This document shows positions 51,633 to 60,006 of a stretch of 64,000 bases of DNA, piece by piece (position 1 is the stretch's first letter; each line of letters begins with the position of its first letter). The DNA comes from Amycolatopsis sp. (lineage in GTDB: Bacteria > Actinomycetota > Actinomycetes > Mycobacteriales > Pseudonocardiaceae). The position numbers were made by a program, and so were the translations under genes. The stretch lies in contig NZ_JAODNM010000117.1 in assembly GCF_025464955.1 (NCBI RefSeq), forward strand, positions 1 to 64,000, given 5' to 3'. Under the pieces are notes generated by a model. That model was not told where the DNA came from and made no database searches. It worked only from the letters and a program-made list of their open reading frames with translations.

Positions 51633-53576
51633 GTGACGGAGCCCACAAAGACTCCATCGAAGGCCGCATCGTGGTTGTTGGAGGGCGAACACAAGCGCGC
51701 TCAGCAGATGAAGGGCGGCCGGAGCGAGCCGGTCAAAAGCCATGAACATCCCTGGTGGAAGGTCATGTGCCTGACCGGTGTCGACTACTTCTCGACACTC
51801 GGCTACCAGCCCGGCATCGCGGCGTTGGCCGCCGGAGTCCTGTCGCCGATCGCGACGCTCGTCCTCGTCGTGCTGACGCTCGCCGGCGCGCTGCCCATCT
51901 ACCGCCGCGTCGCCGCCGAAAGCCCGCATGGCCAGGGCTCGATCGCGATGCTCGAGAAGCTGCTGTCGTGGTGGAGCGGCAAGCTGCTCGTCCTCGTCCT
52001 GCTCGGCTTCGTCGCGACAGACTTCGTGATCACGATCACCCTGTCGGCCGCCGACGCCAGCGCGCACGTCGTCGAGAACCCGTTCGTCCCCGACTTCTTC
52101 CACGGCAAGCAGTTGATCATCACACTGGTGCTGGTGGCGTTGCTCGGCGGAGTGTTCCTGAAGGGCTTCGCCGAGGCCATCGGGATCGCGGTCGTGCTGG
52201 TAGGGATCTACCTCACCCTGAACGTCGTGGTGGTCGTCGTCGCGCTCGGACACGTCTTCAGCGAGCCGCACCTGGTGCTGGACTGGAAGAGCCTGCTCAT
52301 CTCGCAACATCCCAATCCCTGGCTGATGATCGGGGTCGCGCTGCTGGTGTTCCCGAAGCTGGCGCTGGGGCTGTCCGGGTTCGAGACCGGCGTTTCGGTG
52401 ATGCCGCTGATCAAGGGCTCCCCACGGGACACCCACGCCGACCCGGCAGGCCGCATCCGCAACGCCCGCAAGCTGCTGGTCACCGCCGCGTTGATCATGA
52501 GCGCGTTCCTCGTCACGACGAGCTTCGCGACGACGGTGCTGATCCCGCAGAAGGAGTTCGAGGCCGGCGGTCAGGCGAACGGGCGCGCGCTCGCGTTCCT
52601 GGCGCACAACTACCTCGGCGACATCTTCGGCACGTTCTACGACGCCAGCACCGTCGCGATCCTGTGGTTCGCCGGCGCGTCGGCGATGGCCGGGCTGCTC
52701 AACATCGTGCCGCGGTACCTGCCGCGCTACGGGATGGCGCCCGACTGGGCCAGCGCGACGCGGCCGCTGGTCATCGTCGTCGCGGTGATCGCGTTCGTGA
52801 TCACCTGGATCTTCGACGCCAACGTCGAGGCGCAGGGCGGCGCGTACGCGACCGGGGTGCTCGTGCTGATCACGTCGGCCGCGGTCGCGGTGACGCTGTC
52901 CGCGCGCCGGAAGAAACAGCGGAAGGCGTTCGTCGCCTACCTGGTCATCACGGTCGTGTTCGCGTACACGACCGTCGCGAACGTCATCGAGCGTCCCGAC
53001 GGTGTGAAGATCGCAGCGTTCTTCATCTTCGCCATCGTGCTGACATCGTTGATCTCCCGCGCCACCCGTTCGCTGGAGCTGCGTGTCGACGAGGTCGACT
53101 TCGACGCGGCGGCACAGCGGATCCTCGACAAGGCCGTCCGCAGCGGGCACGTCCGGATCATCGCGAACGAGCCGGACGAGCGCGACGAGAAGGAGTACGA
53201 GGAGAAGGAGCGAGAAGCGCGGGAGGACAACAATATCCCGTACGACTGCGCGCTGATCTTCCTCGAAGTGACCATCTCCGACGCGTCCGAGTTCGAGTCG
53301 ACCCTGCGCGTGCACGGCGAAAAGCGTTACGGCTACCGGATTCTGCGGGTGAAGAGCCCGACCATCCCCAACGCCATCGCCGCGATCCTGCTGCACATCC
53401 GGGATGTGACGGACAACCGGCCGCACATCTACTTCGCCTGGACCGAGGGCAATCCCTTCCGGTTCATCGTGCGGTACCTGTTCTTCGGCGACGGCGACAT
53501 CGGGCCGGTCACCCGTGAGGTGCTTCGACGGGCGGAGCAGGATCCGGAACGTCGTCCGATGGTGCATGTGGGCTAG
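51633..53576 (+). CDS. APC-superfamily amino-acid permease with soluble C-terminal domain
   Basis: 647 residues. GTG 51633 lies behind GGGGGAGGAA. Ten to twelve membrane helices cover about 50-480 (VDYFSTLGYQPGIAALAAGV; FVATDFVITITLSAADASAH; GLSGFETGVSVMPLIKG). A C-terminal cytosolic domain of about 150 residues is rich in charge (ERDEKEYEEKEREAREDNN). It resembles KUP/APC-like transporters of actinobacteria; the substrate is unknown. The 3' end overlaps the convergent NCS2 gene by 68 bp. Confidence 0.85.
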   Translation: MTEPTKTPSKAASWLLEGEHKRAQQMKGGRSEPVKSHEHPWWKVMCLTGVDYFSTLGYQPGIAALAAGVLSPIATLVLVVLTLAGALPIYRRVAAESPHGQGSIAMLEKLLSWWSGKLLVLVLLGFVATDFVITITLSAADASAHVVENPFVPDFFHGKQLIITLVLVALLGGVFLKGFAEAIGIAVVLVGIYLTLNVVVVVVALGHVFSEPHLVLDWKSLLISQHPNPWLMIGVALLVFPKLALGLSGFETGVSVMPLIKGSPRDTHADPAGRIRNARKLLVTAALIMSAFLVTTSFATTVLIPQKEFEAGGQANGRALAFLAHNYLGDIFGTFYDASTVAILWFAGASAMAGLLNIVPRYLPRYGMAPDWASATRPLVIVVAVIAFVITWIFDANVEAQGGAYATGVLVLITSAAVAVTLSARRKKQRKAFVAYLVITVVFAYTTVANVIERPDGVKIAAFFIFAIVLTSLISRATRSLELRVDEVDFDAAAQRILDKAVRSGHVRIIANEPDERDEKEYEEKEREAREDNNIPYDCALIFLEVTISDASEFESTLRVHGEKRYGYRILRVKSPTIPNAIAAILLHIRDVTDNRPHIYFAWTEGNPFRFIVRYLFFGDGDIGPVTREVLRRAEQDPERRPMVHVG

Positions 53577-54924
53577 TCGCCGCAGGTTCCAGATCGGCTG
53601 AGCGTTTCGCGCCAAGGTGGTTGAACAGCAGGTTCAGCAGAAAGGCGAGGATTGCCGTCACGGTGATCGGGCTGCCGCAGATCGTCTGCACCCAGTGCGG
53701 GAAGTGCGCGAAGAACACCGAGCCGCCGAACCGGTCCAGCGCGACAGCGGGCAGCATGCCGACGCCGATGGCCACGGCCACGACGAAGGTGTTGTGGTTG
53801 CCGGTGTATTCGACCTTCCGCAGGGTCTGGACGCCGACCGCGGCCACCATCGCGAACATCACCACCGCGACCCCGCCGATCACCGGCTCGGGGATCGCCG
53901 CGATGAACGCGCCGACCTTCGGCACCAGACCCATGACCAGCAGGAACCCGCCGGTCACCGCGACCACCCAGCGACTGCGGACGCCGGTCATTTGGACCAG
54001 CCCGACGTTCTGAGCGAACGCGGTGTCGGGGAACGAGTTCATCACGCCACCGAGCACCGCGGACACGCCGTCGGTCGCCAGGCCTCGCGCGAGGTCGCCG
54101 TCCGTCAGCTTCTTGCCGGTGATCTCGGCAACGGCGAGCAGGTCCGCCGTCGACTCGGTGTAGGTCACCAGCATCACCACGCACATCGACAGCACGGCGG
54201 CCACGGGGAAGGTCGGCGCGCCGAAGTGGAACGGCGACGCGAGCCCGAGCCAGTTCGAATGTGACACCCCGCCGAGGTCGACGAGTCCCATCGGGATGGC
54301 GACGACGAGGCCGATCGCCAGCGCGAGCAGCGGCGCGATCTGGCTGGCGAAGCCGCGCAGGAACCGGGTGAACAGCACGAGCAGCGCGATGACCAGGAAC
54401 GCGAGCCCGATGTGCGACGGCGCGGCGTAGTCGGGTGACTCGGTGTCGTGACCGGCGATGAGCGCCGAGCCGGGGCCGATCAGCGAGACCCCGATGACGA
54501 CCAGCAGCGTGCCTGAGACCAGCGGTGGGAAGAACCGGATCATCTTGGCGAACGGTTTGGCGATGATCAGTCCGAACACCCCGGACGCGAGCATCGCGCC
54601 GTAGACCGCGGGCAGCCCGTACTGCGCGCCGATCATGATCATCGGGTTGACCACGCTGAACGTCGCGCCGGCCACCACCGGCAGCCGGATGCCGAGGATC
54701 TTCCCGATCCCGATCGACTGGATCAGCGTCGCGATACCCGCGACCAGCAAATCCGCGTTGACCAGCAGGCCGATTGTCGGTTTGTCGAGCTTCAGCGCGG
54801 CGCCGACGATCAGCGGTACCGCGACCGAACCGGCGTACATGATCGACATGTGCTGCAGGCCGAGCAGGGTCATCCGGCCCGGCGGCAGCACCTCGTCGAC
54901 CGGGTGTTTCGTCCGATGCGACAC
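53509..54924 (-). CDS. NCS2 family nucleobase:cation symporter (uracil/xanthine permease)
   Basis: 471 residues with 12-14 hydrophobic segments. LLGLQHMSIMYAGSVAVPLI at the start, the QS-motif region IATLIQSIGIGKILGIRLPV and the later ESTADLLAVAEITGKKLTDG and NSFPDTAFAQNVGLVQMTGV are characteristic of NCS2 xanthine/uric-acid permeases. Probable role: proton-coupled purine uptake. It is divergent from the IclR regulator of the P450/pobA genes. The last 68 bp overlap the APC permease. Confidence 0.93.
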   Translation of the reverse strand: MSHRTKHPVDEVLPPGRMTLLGLQHMSIMYAGSVAVPLIVGAALKLDKPTIGLLVNADLLVAGIATLIQSIGIGKILGIRLPVVAGATFSVVNPMIMIGAQYGLPAVYGAMLASGVFGLIIAKPFAKMIRFFPPLVSGTLLVVIGVSLIGPGSALIAGHDTESPDYAAPSHIGLAFLVIALLVLFTRFLRGFASQIAPLLALAIGLVVAIPMGLVDLGGVSHSNWLGLASPFHFGAPTFPVAAVLSMCVVMLVTYTESTADLLAVAEITGKKLTDGDLARGLATDGVSAVLGGVMNSFPDTAFAQNVGLVQMTGVRSRWVVAVTGGFLLVMGLVPKVGAFIAAIPEPVIGGVAVVMFAMVAAVGVQTLRKVEYTGNHNTFVVAVAIGVGMLPAVALDRFGGSVFFAHFPHWVQTICGSPITVTAILAFLLNLLFNHLGAKRSADLEPAATSPHAPSDDVPDPAPPVEAPHG

Positions 54925-55054
54925 CGTGAACCCCCTTAGCGACAGTGAGACGAGGGAATTCCTACGTCACGCGCGTGACCGTAGGGCTTCGCGGGGGTGA
55001 TCGGCGTGTTTCACGAGGCGCGCGCCGGGGCGGAATTTGTGTGACGATCGGGCA

Positions 55055-55897
55055 ATGCGGCACACGGGCGAAAGCCCGCCTTCGGTTTCGGAGCGGGTGC
55101 TCGACGTCCTCGACGCGTTCAGCTCGGAACGTCCGGCCCTGAGCTTGTCCGAGCTGAGCCGCCGGACCGGGATCCCGCTGTCGAGCACGCACCGGATCGT
55201 CGCCGGGCTGGTCCGCCGGGGTGCGCTCGAACGGGATGGCGCGAGCCGATATCGCGTCGGCCTGTGGGTGTGGGAGGTCGCGTCGCTTTCTTCGCACGGC
55301 ATGGGCCTGCGGGAGAGCTCGATGCCGTTCCTTGAGGACCTTTATGAGGCCACGCACCAGAATGTCCAGCTCGCGGTGTTGGACGTGCCCGATGTCGTCT
55401 ACCTGGAACGGATTTCCGGCCGTGGTGCGGTGAACGTCGTGTCGCGGGCCGGTGGGCGGCTGCCCGCGCACGCGACCGGGGTGGGCTTGGTCCTGCTCGC
55501 CCACGCGCCTGCCGAAGTCCAGGAGGACATGCTGGCCGGGCCGTTGAAGCGCTACACCGACCGGACGATTTCGTCGTCTTCGCAGCTCAGGCGGGTTCTG
55601 GCGGACGTCCGCCGGGACGGGTTCGCGATCAGCGACGGTCAGATCGAGCTGCCCGCGCTGTCGGTCGCGGCGCCCGTCCAGGGCCCGGGGGACCACGTCG
55701 TCGCCGCGATCTCGGTGGTCGTCCCGTCGACGGGAACCGACCCGCGCACGCTCGTCCCGGCCGTGCGCGCCGCCGCCCGCGGCATCTCGCGGGCACTCGG
55801 CGCCCCCAGCGCGACCCGGATGTCCCGCGAAGCGTTCCGAGAGACTTCCACTGAGTGGAAGGAGCGTGGCGGGGCGGAGGCAGGGAACGCAGGCTGA
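55055..55897 (+). CDS. IclR family transcriptional regulator
   Basis: 280 residues. The winged helix is LSLSELSRRTGIPLSSTHRI-VAGLVRRG, and the IclR effector domain follows (NVQLAVLDVPDVVYLERISG ... LPAHATGVGLVLLAHAP). IclR regulators such as PobR and PcaU control 4-hydroxybenzoate and protocatechuate genes. Here it is divergent from the NCS2 permease and lies 31 bp before the P450-ferredoxin-reductase-PobA genes, so it probably governs them with an aromatic acid as effector. ATG 55055 is preferred over a TTG at 55037. Confidence 0.9.
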   Translation: MRHTGESPPSVSERVLDVLDAFSSERPALSLSELSRRTGIPLSSTHRIVAGLVRRGALERDGASRYRVGLWVWEVASLSSHGMGLRESSMPFLEDLYEATHQNVQLAVLDVPDVVYLERISGRGAVNVVSRAGGRLPAHATGVGLVLLAHAPAEVQEDMLAGPLKRYTDRTISSSSQLRRVLADVRRDGFAISDGQIELPALSVAAPVQGPGDHVVAAISVVVPSTGTDPRTLVPAVRAAARGISRALGAPSATRMSREAFRETSTEWKERGGAEAGNAG

Positions 55898-55928
55898 GCG
55901 GTACCTCCCGAGACCGGAAAGGCCCGCC

Positions 55929-57119
55929 GTGACCGCCACCGCCGTCGTCCCCCACAGCGACCTCGACCCGTTTTCCGACGCCTTTCTTGACGACCCCTAC
56001 GACGCGCACCGAGCGCTCCGCGACGCCGGTCCGGTGGTGTACCTCGATCACTACCGCGTCTGGGCGTTCGCCAGGTTCGCGCAGGTCCGGGCGGTACTCA
56101 CCGACCCGGCGACGTTCTGTTCCAGCGCCGGCGTCGGGTTGACGGACTTCCGCAAGGAGACGCCGTGGCGCGCGCCGAGCCTGCTGCTGGAGGCGGACCA
56201 GCCGGAGCACACCCGCGCCCGCCACGCGATCACGAAGGTCCTCACGCCGAAGGTCGTCCGCCGGTTCCGGGACACGTTCACGCAGGCGGCCGAAGTACTC
56301 GTCGGCAAGCTGCTGGACAGAGGGACTTTCGACGTCGTCGCCGACCTCGCGGAGGCGTTCCCGCTGCAGGTCTTCCCGGACGCCGTCGGGCTTCCGCCGG
56401 ACGGCCGGGAGAACCTGCTGCCCTACGGGAGCATGGTGTTCAACGGGTTCGGCCCCCGCAATCACCTCTTCGAGGAGGCCATGGCCGGTGGCGTGGCCGT
56501 CCGCGACTGGATCATGGCGCACTGCGAGGCTGACGCGCTCAGCCCGGACGGCGTCGGCGCGCTGATCCACCAGGCAGCCGCGGAAGAGGGCTACGAGCCC
56601 GGCGAGCGCGCGTTGCTCGTCCGGTCGTTCCTGTCCGCGGGCGTCGACACGACCGTGCACGGGCTTGGCAACGCGGTCTTCTGCCTGGCGACGCACCAGG
56701 ACCAGTGGCAGGCGCTGCGTGCGGACCCGTCGCTGGCCAGGGCCGCTTTCGAGGAGACCATCCGGTTCGAATCGCCGGTGCAGACGTTCTTCCGAACGAC
56801 GACCGTCGACGTCCAGATCGCCGGCGTGACGCTGCCCGCGGGGGAGAAGGTGCTCACCTTCCTCGGCGCCGCCAACCGGGACCCACGCGAGTGGGAAAAC
56901 CCGGACGAGTTCGACCTCTCGCGCCGCGCGGCCGGCCATGTCGGCTTCGGCGCGGGCACGCACGCGTGCGTCGGGCAGATGCTGGCCCGGCTCGAAGGCG
57001 AGGCACTGCTGGGAGCGCTGGCCCGGCAGGTCGAGACCCTCGAACTCGCCGGGCCGCCGGTCCGGCAGCTCAGCAATACCTTGCGCGGCTTGCAAACCCT
57101 GCCGGTCCGGGTCGGGTGA
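55929..57119 (+). CDS. Cytochrome P450, CYP199-like 4-alkoxybenzoate demethylase candidate
   Basis: 396 residues. The I-helix motif SAGVDTT lies near residue 238, an ExxR appears in EETIRFESPVQTFFRTTT, and the heme-binding loop FGAGTHACVG places Cys347. The GVDTT and RFESPVQTFFRTTT patterns and the genes that follow (2Fe-2S ferredoxin, reductase, pobA) resemble the CYP199A system that demethylates 4-methoxybenzoate. It would use electrons from the two downstream proteins. GTG 55929 follows GGAAAGG. The substrate is inferred from context. Confidence 0.92.
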   Translation: MTATAVVPHSDLDPFSDAFLDDPYDAHRALRDAGPVVYLDHYRVWAFARFAQVRAVLTDPATFCSSAGVGLTDFRKETPWRAPSLLLEADQPEHTRARHAITKVLTPKVVRRFRDTFTQAAEVLVGKLLDRGTFDVVADLAEAFPLQVFPDAVGLPPDGRENLLPYGSMVFNGFGPRNHLFEEAMAGGVAVRDWIMAHCEADALSPDGVGALIHQAAAEEGYEPGERALLVRSFLSAGVDTTVHGLGNAVFCLATHQDQWQALRADPSLARAAFEETIRFESPVQTFFRTTTVDVQIAGVTLPAGEKVLTFLGAANRDPREWENPDEFDLSRRAAGHVGFGAGTHACVGQMLARLEGEALLGALARQVETLELAGPPVRQLSNTLRGLQTLPVRVG

Positions 57120-57126
57120 GGCGCTG

Positions 57127-57450
57127 ATGCCCAAGCTCACTTTCATCCAGGACGACGGCGTCGAGCGGACCGTCGACGCGGCGCTGGGCGGCTCGGTGAT
57201 GCAGGCCGCGGTCGACGCCGGTGTCAACGGCATCGTCGCCCAGTGCGGGGGAAACGTGATGTGCGCGACTTGCCACGTCTACGCCGATCCCGGTCGCCTC
57301 GACGACCTTGGACCGATGTGCTCAGATGAAGACGAGATGTTGGACTGCACGGCCAGCCCCCGTGAGGTTTCCAGCAGGTTGTCCTGCCAGGTGACGGTGA
57401 CGGAAGACCTCGATGGGCTGGTCCTGCGCGTACCCGAGGAGCAGGAATGA
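57127..57450 (+). CDS. [2Fe-2S] ferredoxin, putidaredoxin type
   Basis: 107 residues. Cys40, Cys46 and Cys49 (CGGNVMCATC) with Cys87 (SRLSCQV) form the C-x5-C-x2-C...C cluster site of adrenodoxin/putidaredoxin ferredoxins. The start MPKLTFIQDDGVERTVDA is typical of the class. It passes electrons from the reductase encoded downstream (ATGA overlap) to the P450 encoded 7 bp upstream. This is a complete class I P450 system. Confidence 0.95.
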   Translation: MPKLTFIQDDGVERTVDAALGGSVMQAAVDAGVNGIVAQCGGNVMCATCHVYADPGRLDDLGPMCSDEDEMLDCTASPREVSSRLSCQVTVTEDLDGLVLRVPEEQE

Positions 57451-58667
57451 GCACAGTTGTCGTCGTCGGATCGGGACAGGCCGGCTTGCAGGCCGCGGCG
57501 TCACTGCGGGACAAGGGCTTCGACGGACGAGTGGTGCTCATCGGCGACGAGCCCGGCATGCCGTACCAGCGGCCGCCGCTGTCGAAGGCGTACCTCGACG
57601 GCAGCGCGGGCGAGGACAGGCTGTTCCTGCGGCCGGACGTCTTCTTCGAGCGCAGCGAGATCGAGCTGGTGAACGGGCGGGTCGCGCGGCTGGATCGGGA
57701 CAACCGGCAGGTCGAGCTGTCCGACGGCACGAAGTACCCGTACGACCACGTCATCCTCGCCACGGGCGCGCGCAACCGGCCGCTCCCGGTGCCTGGCGCC
57801 GAACTCGGCGGGGTGTACGGCCTGCGGACTCGTGCGGACGCCGACGTGTTGCGCGGCGCGTTGGAGGCGGCGAACGACGTCGTGGTGATCGGCGGCGGTT
57901 TCATCGGCCTCGAATTCGCTTCGCACGCGGGAAAACCGGTCACGGTCGTCGAGGTCCAGGACCGGCTGCTGGCCAGGGTCGCGACTCACGAGATCTCCGC
58001 CCACTTCGCCAAGGCGCATGAGAGCGCCGGCACGATTTTGCTGCTGGGCCAAGGGGTTGTCGCCATGCACGGCACCGATGGCCAGGTCGAGTCGGTCGAG
58101 CTGACCGACGGCCGCCGGATCCCGGCCGACCTCGTGCTCGTAGGTGTCGGCGTGATCCCGGAGACCGCGCTGGCGGAGGCATCCGGACTCGACGTCCAGA
58201 ACGGGATCGTCGTCGACGACCTGCTGCACACCAGTGACCCGGCCGTGTCCGCAATCGGGGACTGCGCCAACTTCCCCAGCCTGCACGCGCGGTGCGCGAC
58301 GCGGCTGGAGTCCGTGCAGAACGCCGTCGACCAGGGCCGGTTCGTCGCGGCGGGGATCGCCGGCGAGCCGGCGGCCTACGACAGTGTGCCGTGGTTCTGG
58401 ACCGACCAGCTCGGCAACAAGCTCCAGATCGCCGGAATCGGCACCGGGTACGACACCACCGAGGTGTTCGGCGACCCGGCCGAAGGCAAGTTCTCCGTGC
58501 TGTCCTTTTTGGACGGCGTGCTGGTCGCGGTGGAGTCGGTCAACCGGCCCGTCGACCACATGTCGGCCCGGCGGCTGCTCGCCACTGGGCGTCCGACGAC
58601 GCTGGAAGAGCTGCGTGCCAGCGGTTTCAATCTGAAGGAACATCTCAAGTCGCTCACCGCGGCATGA
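57447..58667 (+). CDS. Ferredoxin reductase (FAD/NAD(P)H)
   Basis: 406 residues. The FAD motif is VVVVGSGQAGLQAAASL (residues 4-20), and the pyridine nucleotide motif is VVIGGGFIGLEFA (about 146-158). The late FAD motif is AIGDCANFPS. It belongs to the putidaredoxin reductase/rubredoxin reductase group, with the C-terminal dimerisation domain. It reduces the ferredoxin encoded by the overlapping upstream gene. Confidence 0.94.
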   Translation: MSTVVVVGSGQAGLQAAASLRDKGFDGRVVLIGDEPGMPYQRPPLSKAYLDGSAGEDRLFLRPDVFFERSEIELVNGRVARLDRDNRQVELSDGTKYPYDHVILATGARNRPLPVPGAELGGVYGLRTRADADVLRGALEAANDVVVIGGGFIGLEFASHAGKPVTVVEVQDRLLARVATHEISAHFAKAHESAGTILLLGQGVVAMHGTDGQVESVELTDGRRIPADLVLVGVGVIPETALAEASGLDVQNGIVVDDLLHTSDPAVSAIGDCANFPSLHARCATRLESVQNAVDQGRFVAAGIAGEPAAYDSVPWFWTDQLGNKLQIAGIGTGYDTTEVFGDPAEGKFSVLSFLDGVLVAVESVNRPVDHMSARRLLATGRPTTLEELRASGFNLKEHLKSLTAA

Positions 58668-58688
58668 GATCTAGTGGGAGGTAAGAAC

Positions 58689-59864
58689 TTGCGGACCCAG
58701 GTCGTCGTCATCGGAGCAGGTCCGGCCGGACTGCTGCTGTCCTATCTGCTGCGGTCCGAGGGCCTGGACGTCGTGCTGTTGGAGGCCCGCAGCCGCGAGT
58801 ACGTGCGTAAGCGGATGCGGGCCGGGGTGTGCGAGCAGCCGACCGTCGAGCTGCTGCGCGAAATCGGCCTCGGCACTCGACTGGACGCCGAAGGCTTGCG
58901 GCACGAGGGTTTCTCGCTTCGCTTCGACGGCTCGGACCATCGGGTAGCGTTGACCGAGCTCACCGGCAAGGCGATCATGGTGTACGGGCAGCAGGAGATC
59001 GTCAAGGACCTGATCGACGCGCACGAGGCCAAGGGCTGGCCGATCGAGTTCGAGGTGTCCGGGGTTTCGCTGTCCGGTTTGGACACTGACCGGCCGCGGG
59101 TCGATTATCGTGACGTGACTGGGGTTTCGCAGGTTGTCGACGCCGATGTGGTCGCCGGTTGCGACGGGTTCCACGGCATCAGCAGGCCTGCGGTGCCCGC
59201 GGGTGGGCTGCGGGCGTTCGACCGGCAGTACCCGTTCGCGTGGCTGGGCGTGCTGGCGCAGACGCCGCCGTCGTCCGAGGAGCTGATCTACGCCCACCAC
59301 GAGCGCGGGTTCGCGTTGCACAGCATGCGTTCGCCGGAGCTCACCCGCGCATACCTGCAGGTGGCGCCGGACGAGAAGCTGGCCGACTGGTCCGACGACC
59401 GGATCTGGTCGGAGCTGAGCCTGCGGCTGAAGACCGACGCGGACTTCTCGTTGCACGAAGGCCCGTTGCTGGACAAGAGCATCACGCCGATGCGCAGTCA
59501 CGTCGTCGAGCCGATGCGGTACGGGCGGCTGTTCCTGGCCGGCGACGCGGCCCACATCGTGCCGCCGACCGGCGCGAAGGGCATGAACCTGGCCGTCGCC
59601 GACATCCGCGTCCTCTCGCGTGCGCTAGTGGAATTGCTTCAGCACAACTCGTCCGAGCTGGCGGAGTCCTATTCGGACACCTGTCTCAAGCGGGTGTGGC
59701 GGGCCGAGCACTTCTCCTGGTACATGACGTCGATGCTGCACGTCGACCCGGACGCCGACGTCTTCCAGCACCGTCTGCAGCTCTCGCAACTGCGCTACAC
59801 CGCGTCCTCCCGCGCCGCCGCCACCAGCCTCGCCGAAAACTACGTCGGCCTCCCCTTCGCCTGA
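58689..59864 (+). CDS. pobA: 4-hydroxybenzoate 3-monooxygenase
   Basis: 391 residues. The FAD motif GAGPAGLLLS starts at about residue 10. The substrate region includes RAGVCEQPTVELLREIGLG, and the second FAD motif is GDAAHIVPPTGAKGMNLAVAD, characteristic of PobA. It hydroxylates 4-hydroxybenzoate to protocatechuate using NAD(P)H and O2. The TTG at 58689 with GGGAGG 7 bp upstream is the likely start; GTG 58674 is the alternative. It follows the P450 system by 21 bp and so would take over its 4-hydroxybenzoate product. No pca genes follow in the window. Confidence 0.94.
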   Translation: MRTQVVVIGAGPAGLLLSYLLRSEGLDVVLLEARSREYVRKRMRAGVCEQPTVELLREIGLGTRLDAEGLRHEGFSLRFDGSDHRVALTELTGKAIMVYGQQEIVKDLIDAHEAKGWPIEFEVSGVSLSGLDTDRPRVDYRDVTGVSQVVDADVVAGCDGFHGISRPAVPAGGLRAFDRQYPFAWLGVLAQTPPSSEELIYAHHERGFALHSMRSPELTRAYLQVAPDEKLADWSDDRIWSELSLRLKTDADFSLHEGPLLDKSITPMRSHVVEPMRYGRLFLAGDAAHIVPPTGAKGMNLAVADIRVLSRALVELLQHNSSELAESYSDTCLKRVWRAEHFSWYMTSMLHVDPDADVFQHRLQLSQLRYTASSRAAATSLAENYVGLPFA

Positions 59865-59872
59865 CCCCCACC

Positions 59873-59937
59873 CGCAACTCGCCGTCGAGTTGCGATCCTT
59901 GTGCACGCTAAGTACCGCAACTCGCCGTCGAGTTGCG
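59873..59937. repeat. Double-hairpin intergenic element, family 1 copy B
   Basis: Two exact palindromes CGCAACTCG-N4-CGAGTTGCG (59873-59894 and 59916-59937) flank a 21-bp middle. The unit is the reverse complement of copy A at 20643-20707, including the CTTAGCGTGC core. It follows pobA. Confidence 0.88.
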
Positions 59938-59957
59938 ATGGGTGCGGACGAGCGGGC

Positions 59958-60003
59958 GTCAACTTTGGGTTGACGGAGAGGGAATCGTCAACCTATGGTT
60001 GAC
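59958..60003 (+). promoter_or_regulatory. Two tandem 17-bp operators within the HTH-Clp_N gene promoter
   Basis: GTCAACTTTGGGTTGAC (59958-59974) and GTCAACCTATGGTTGAC (59987-60003) are both palindromic with half site GTCAAC. Their starts are 29 bp apart. A TTGACG (59970-59975) and TATGGT (59994-59999) with an 18-bp spacer form a plausible promoter, so the sites cover the -35 and -10 boxes. The second site ends 3 bp before the ATG, so the transcript would be nearly leaderless. Confidence 0.75.
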
Positions 60004-60006
60004 GGC

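Noticed and set aside
50817..53615. 932-codon minus-strand frame
   Set aside because: It is antisense to the APC permease and the PTS-rich protein gene, with Asp/Arg/His-rich shadow composition and no domain.
55629..57233. 534-codon minus-strand frame
   Set aside because: It is antisense to the P450, whose heme and I-helix motifs are clear on the plus strand.
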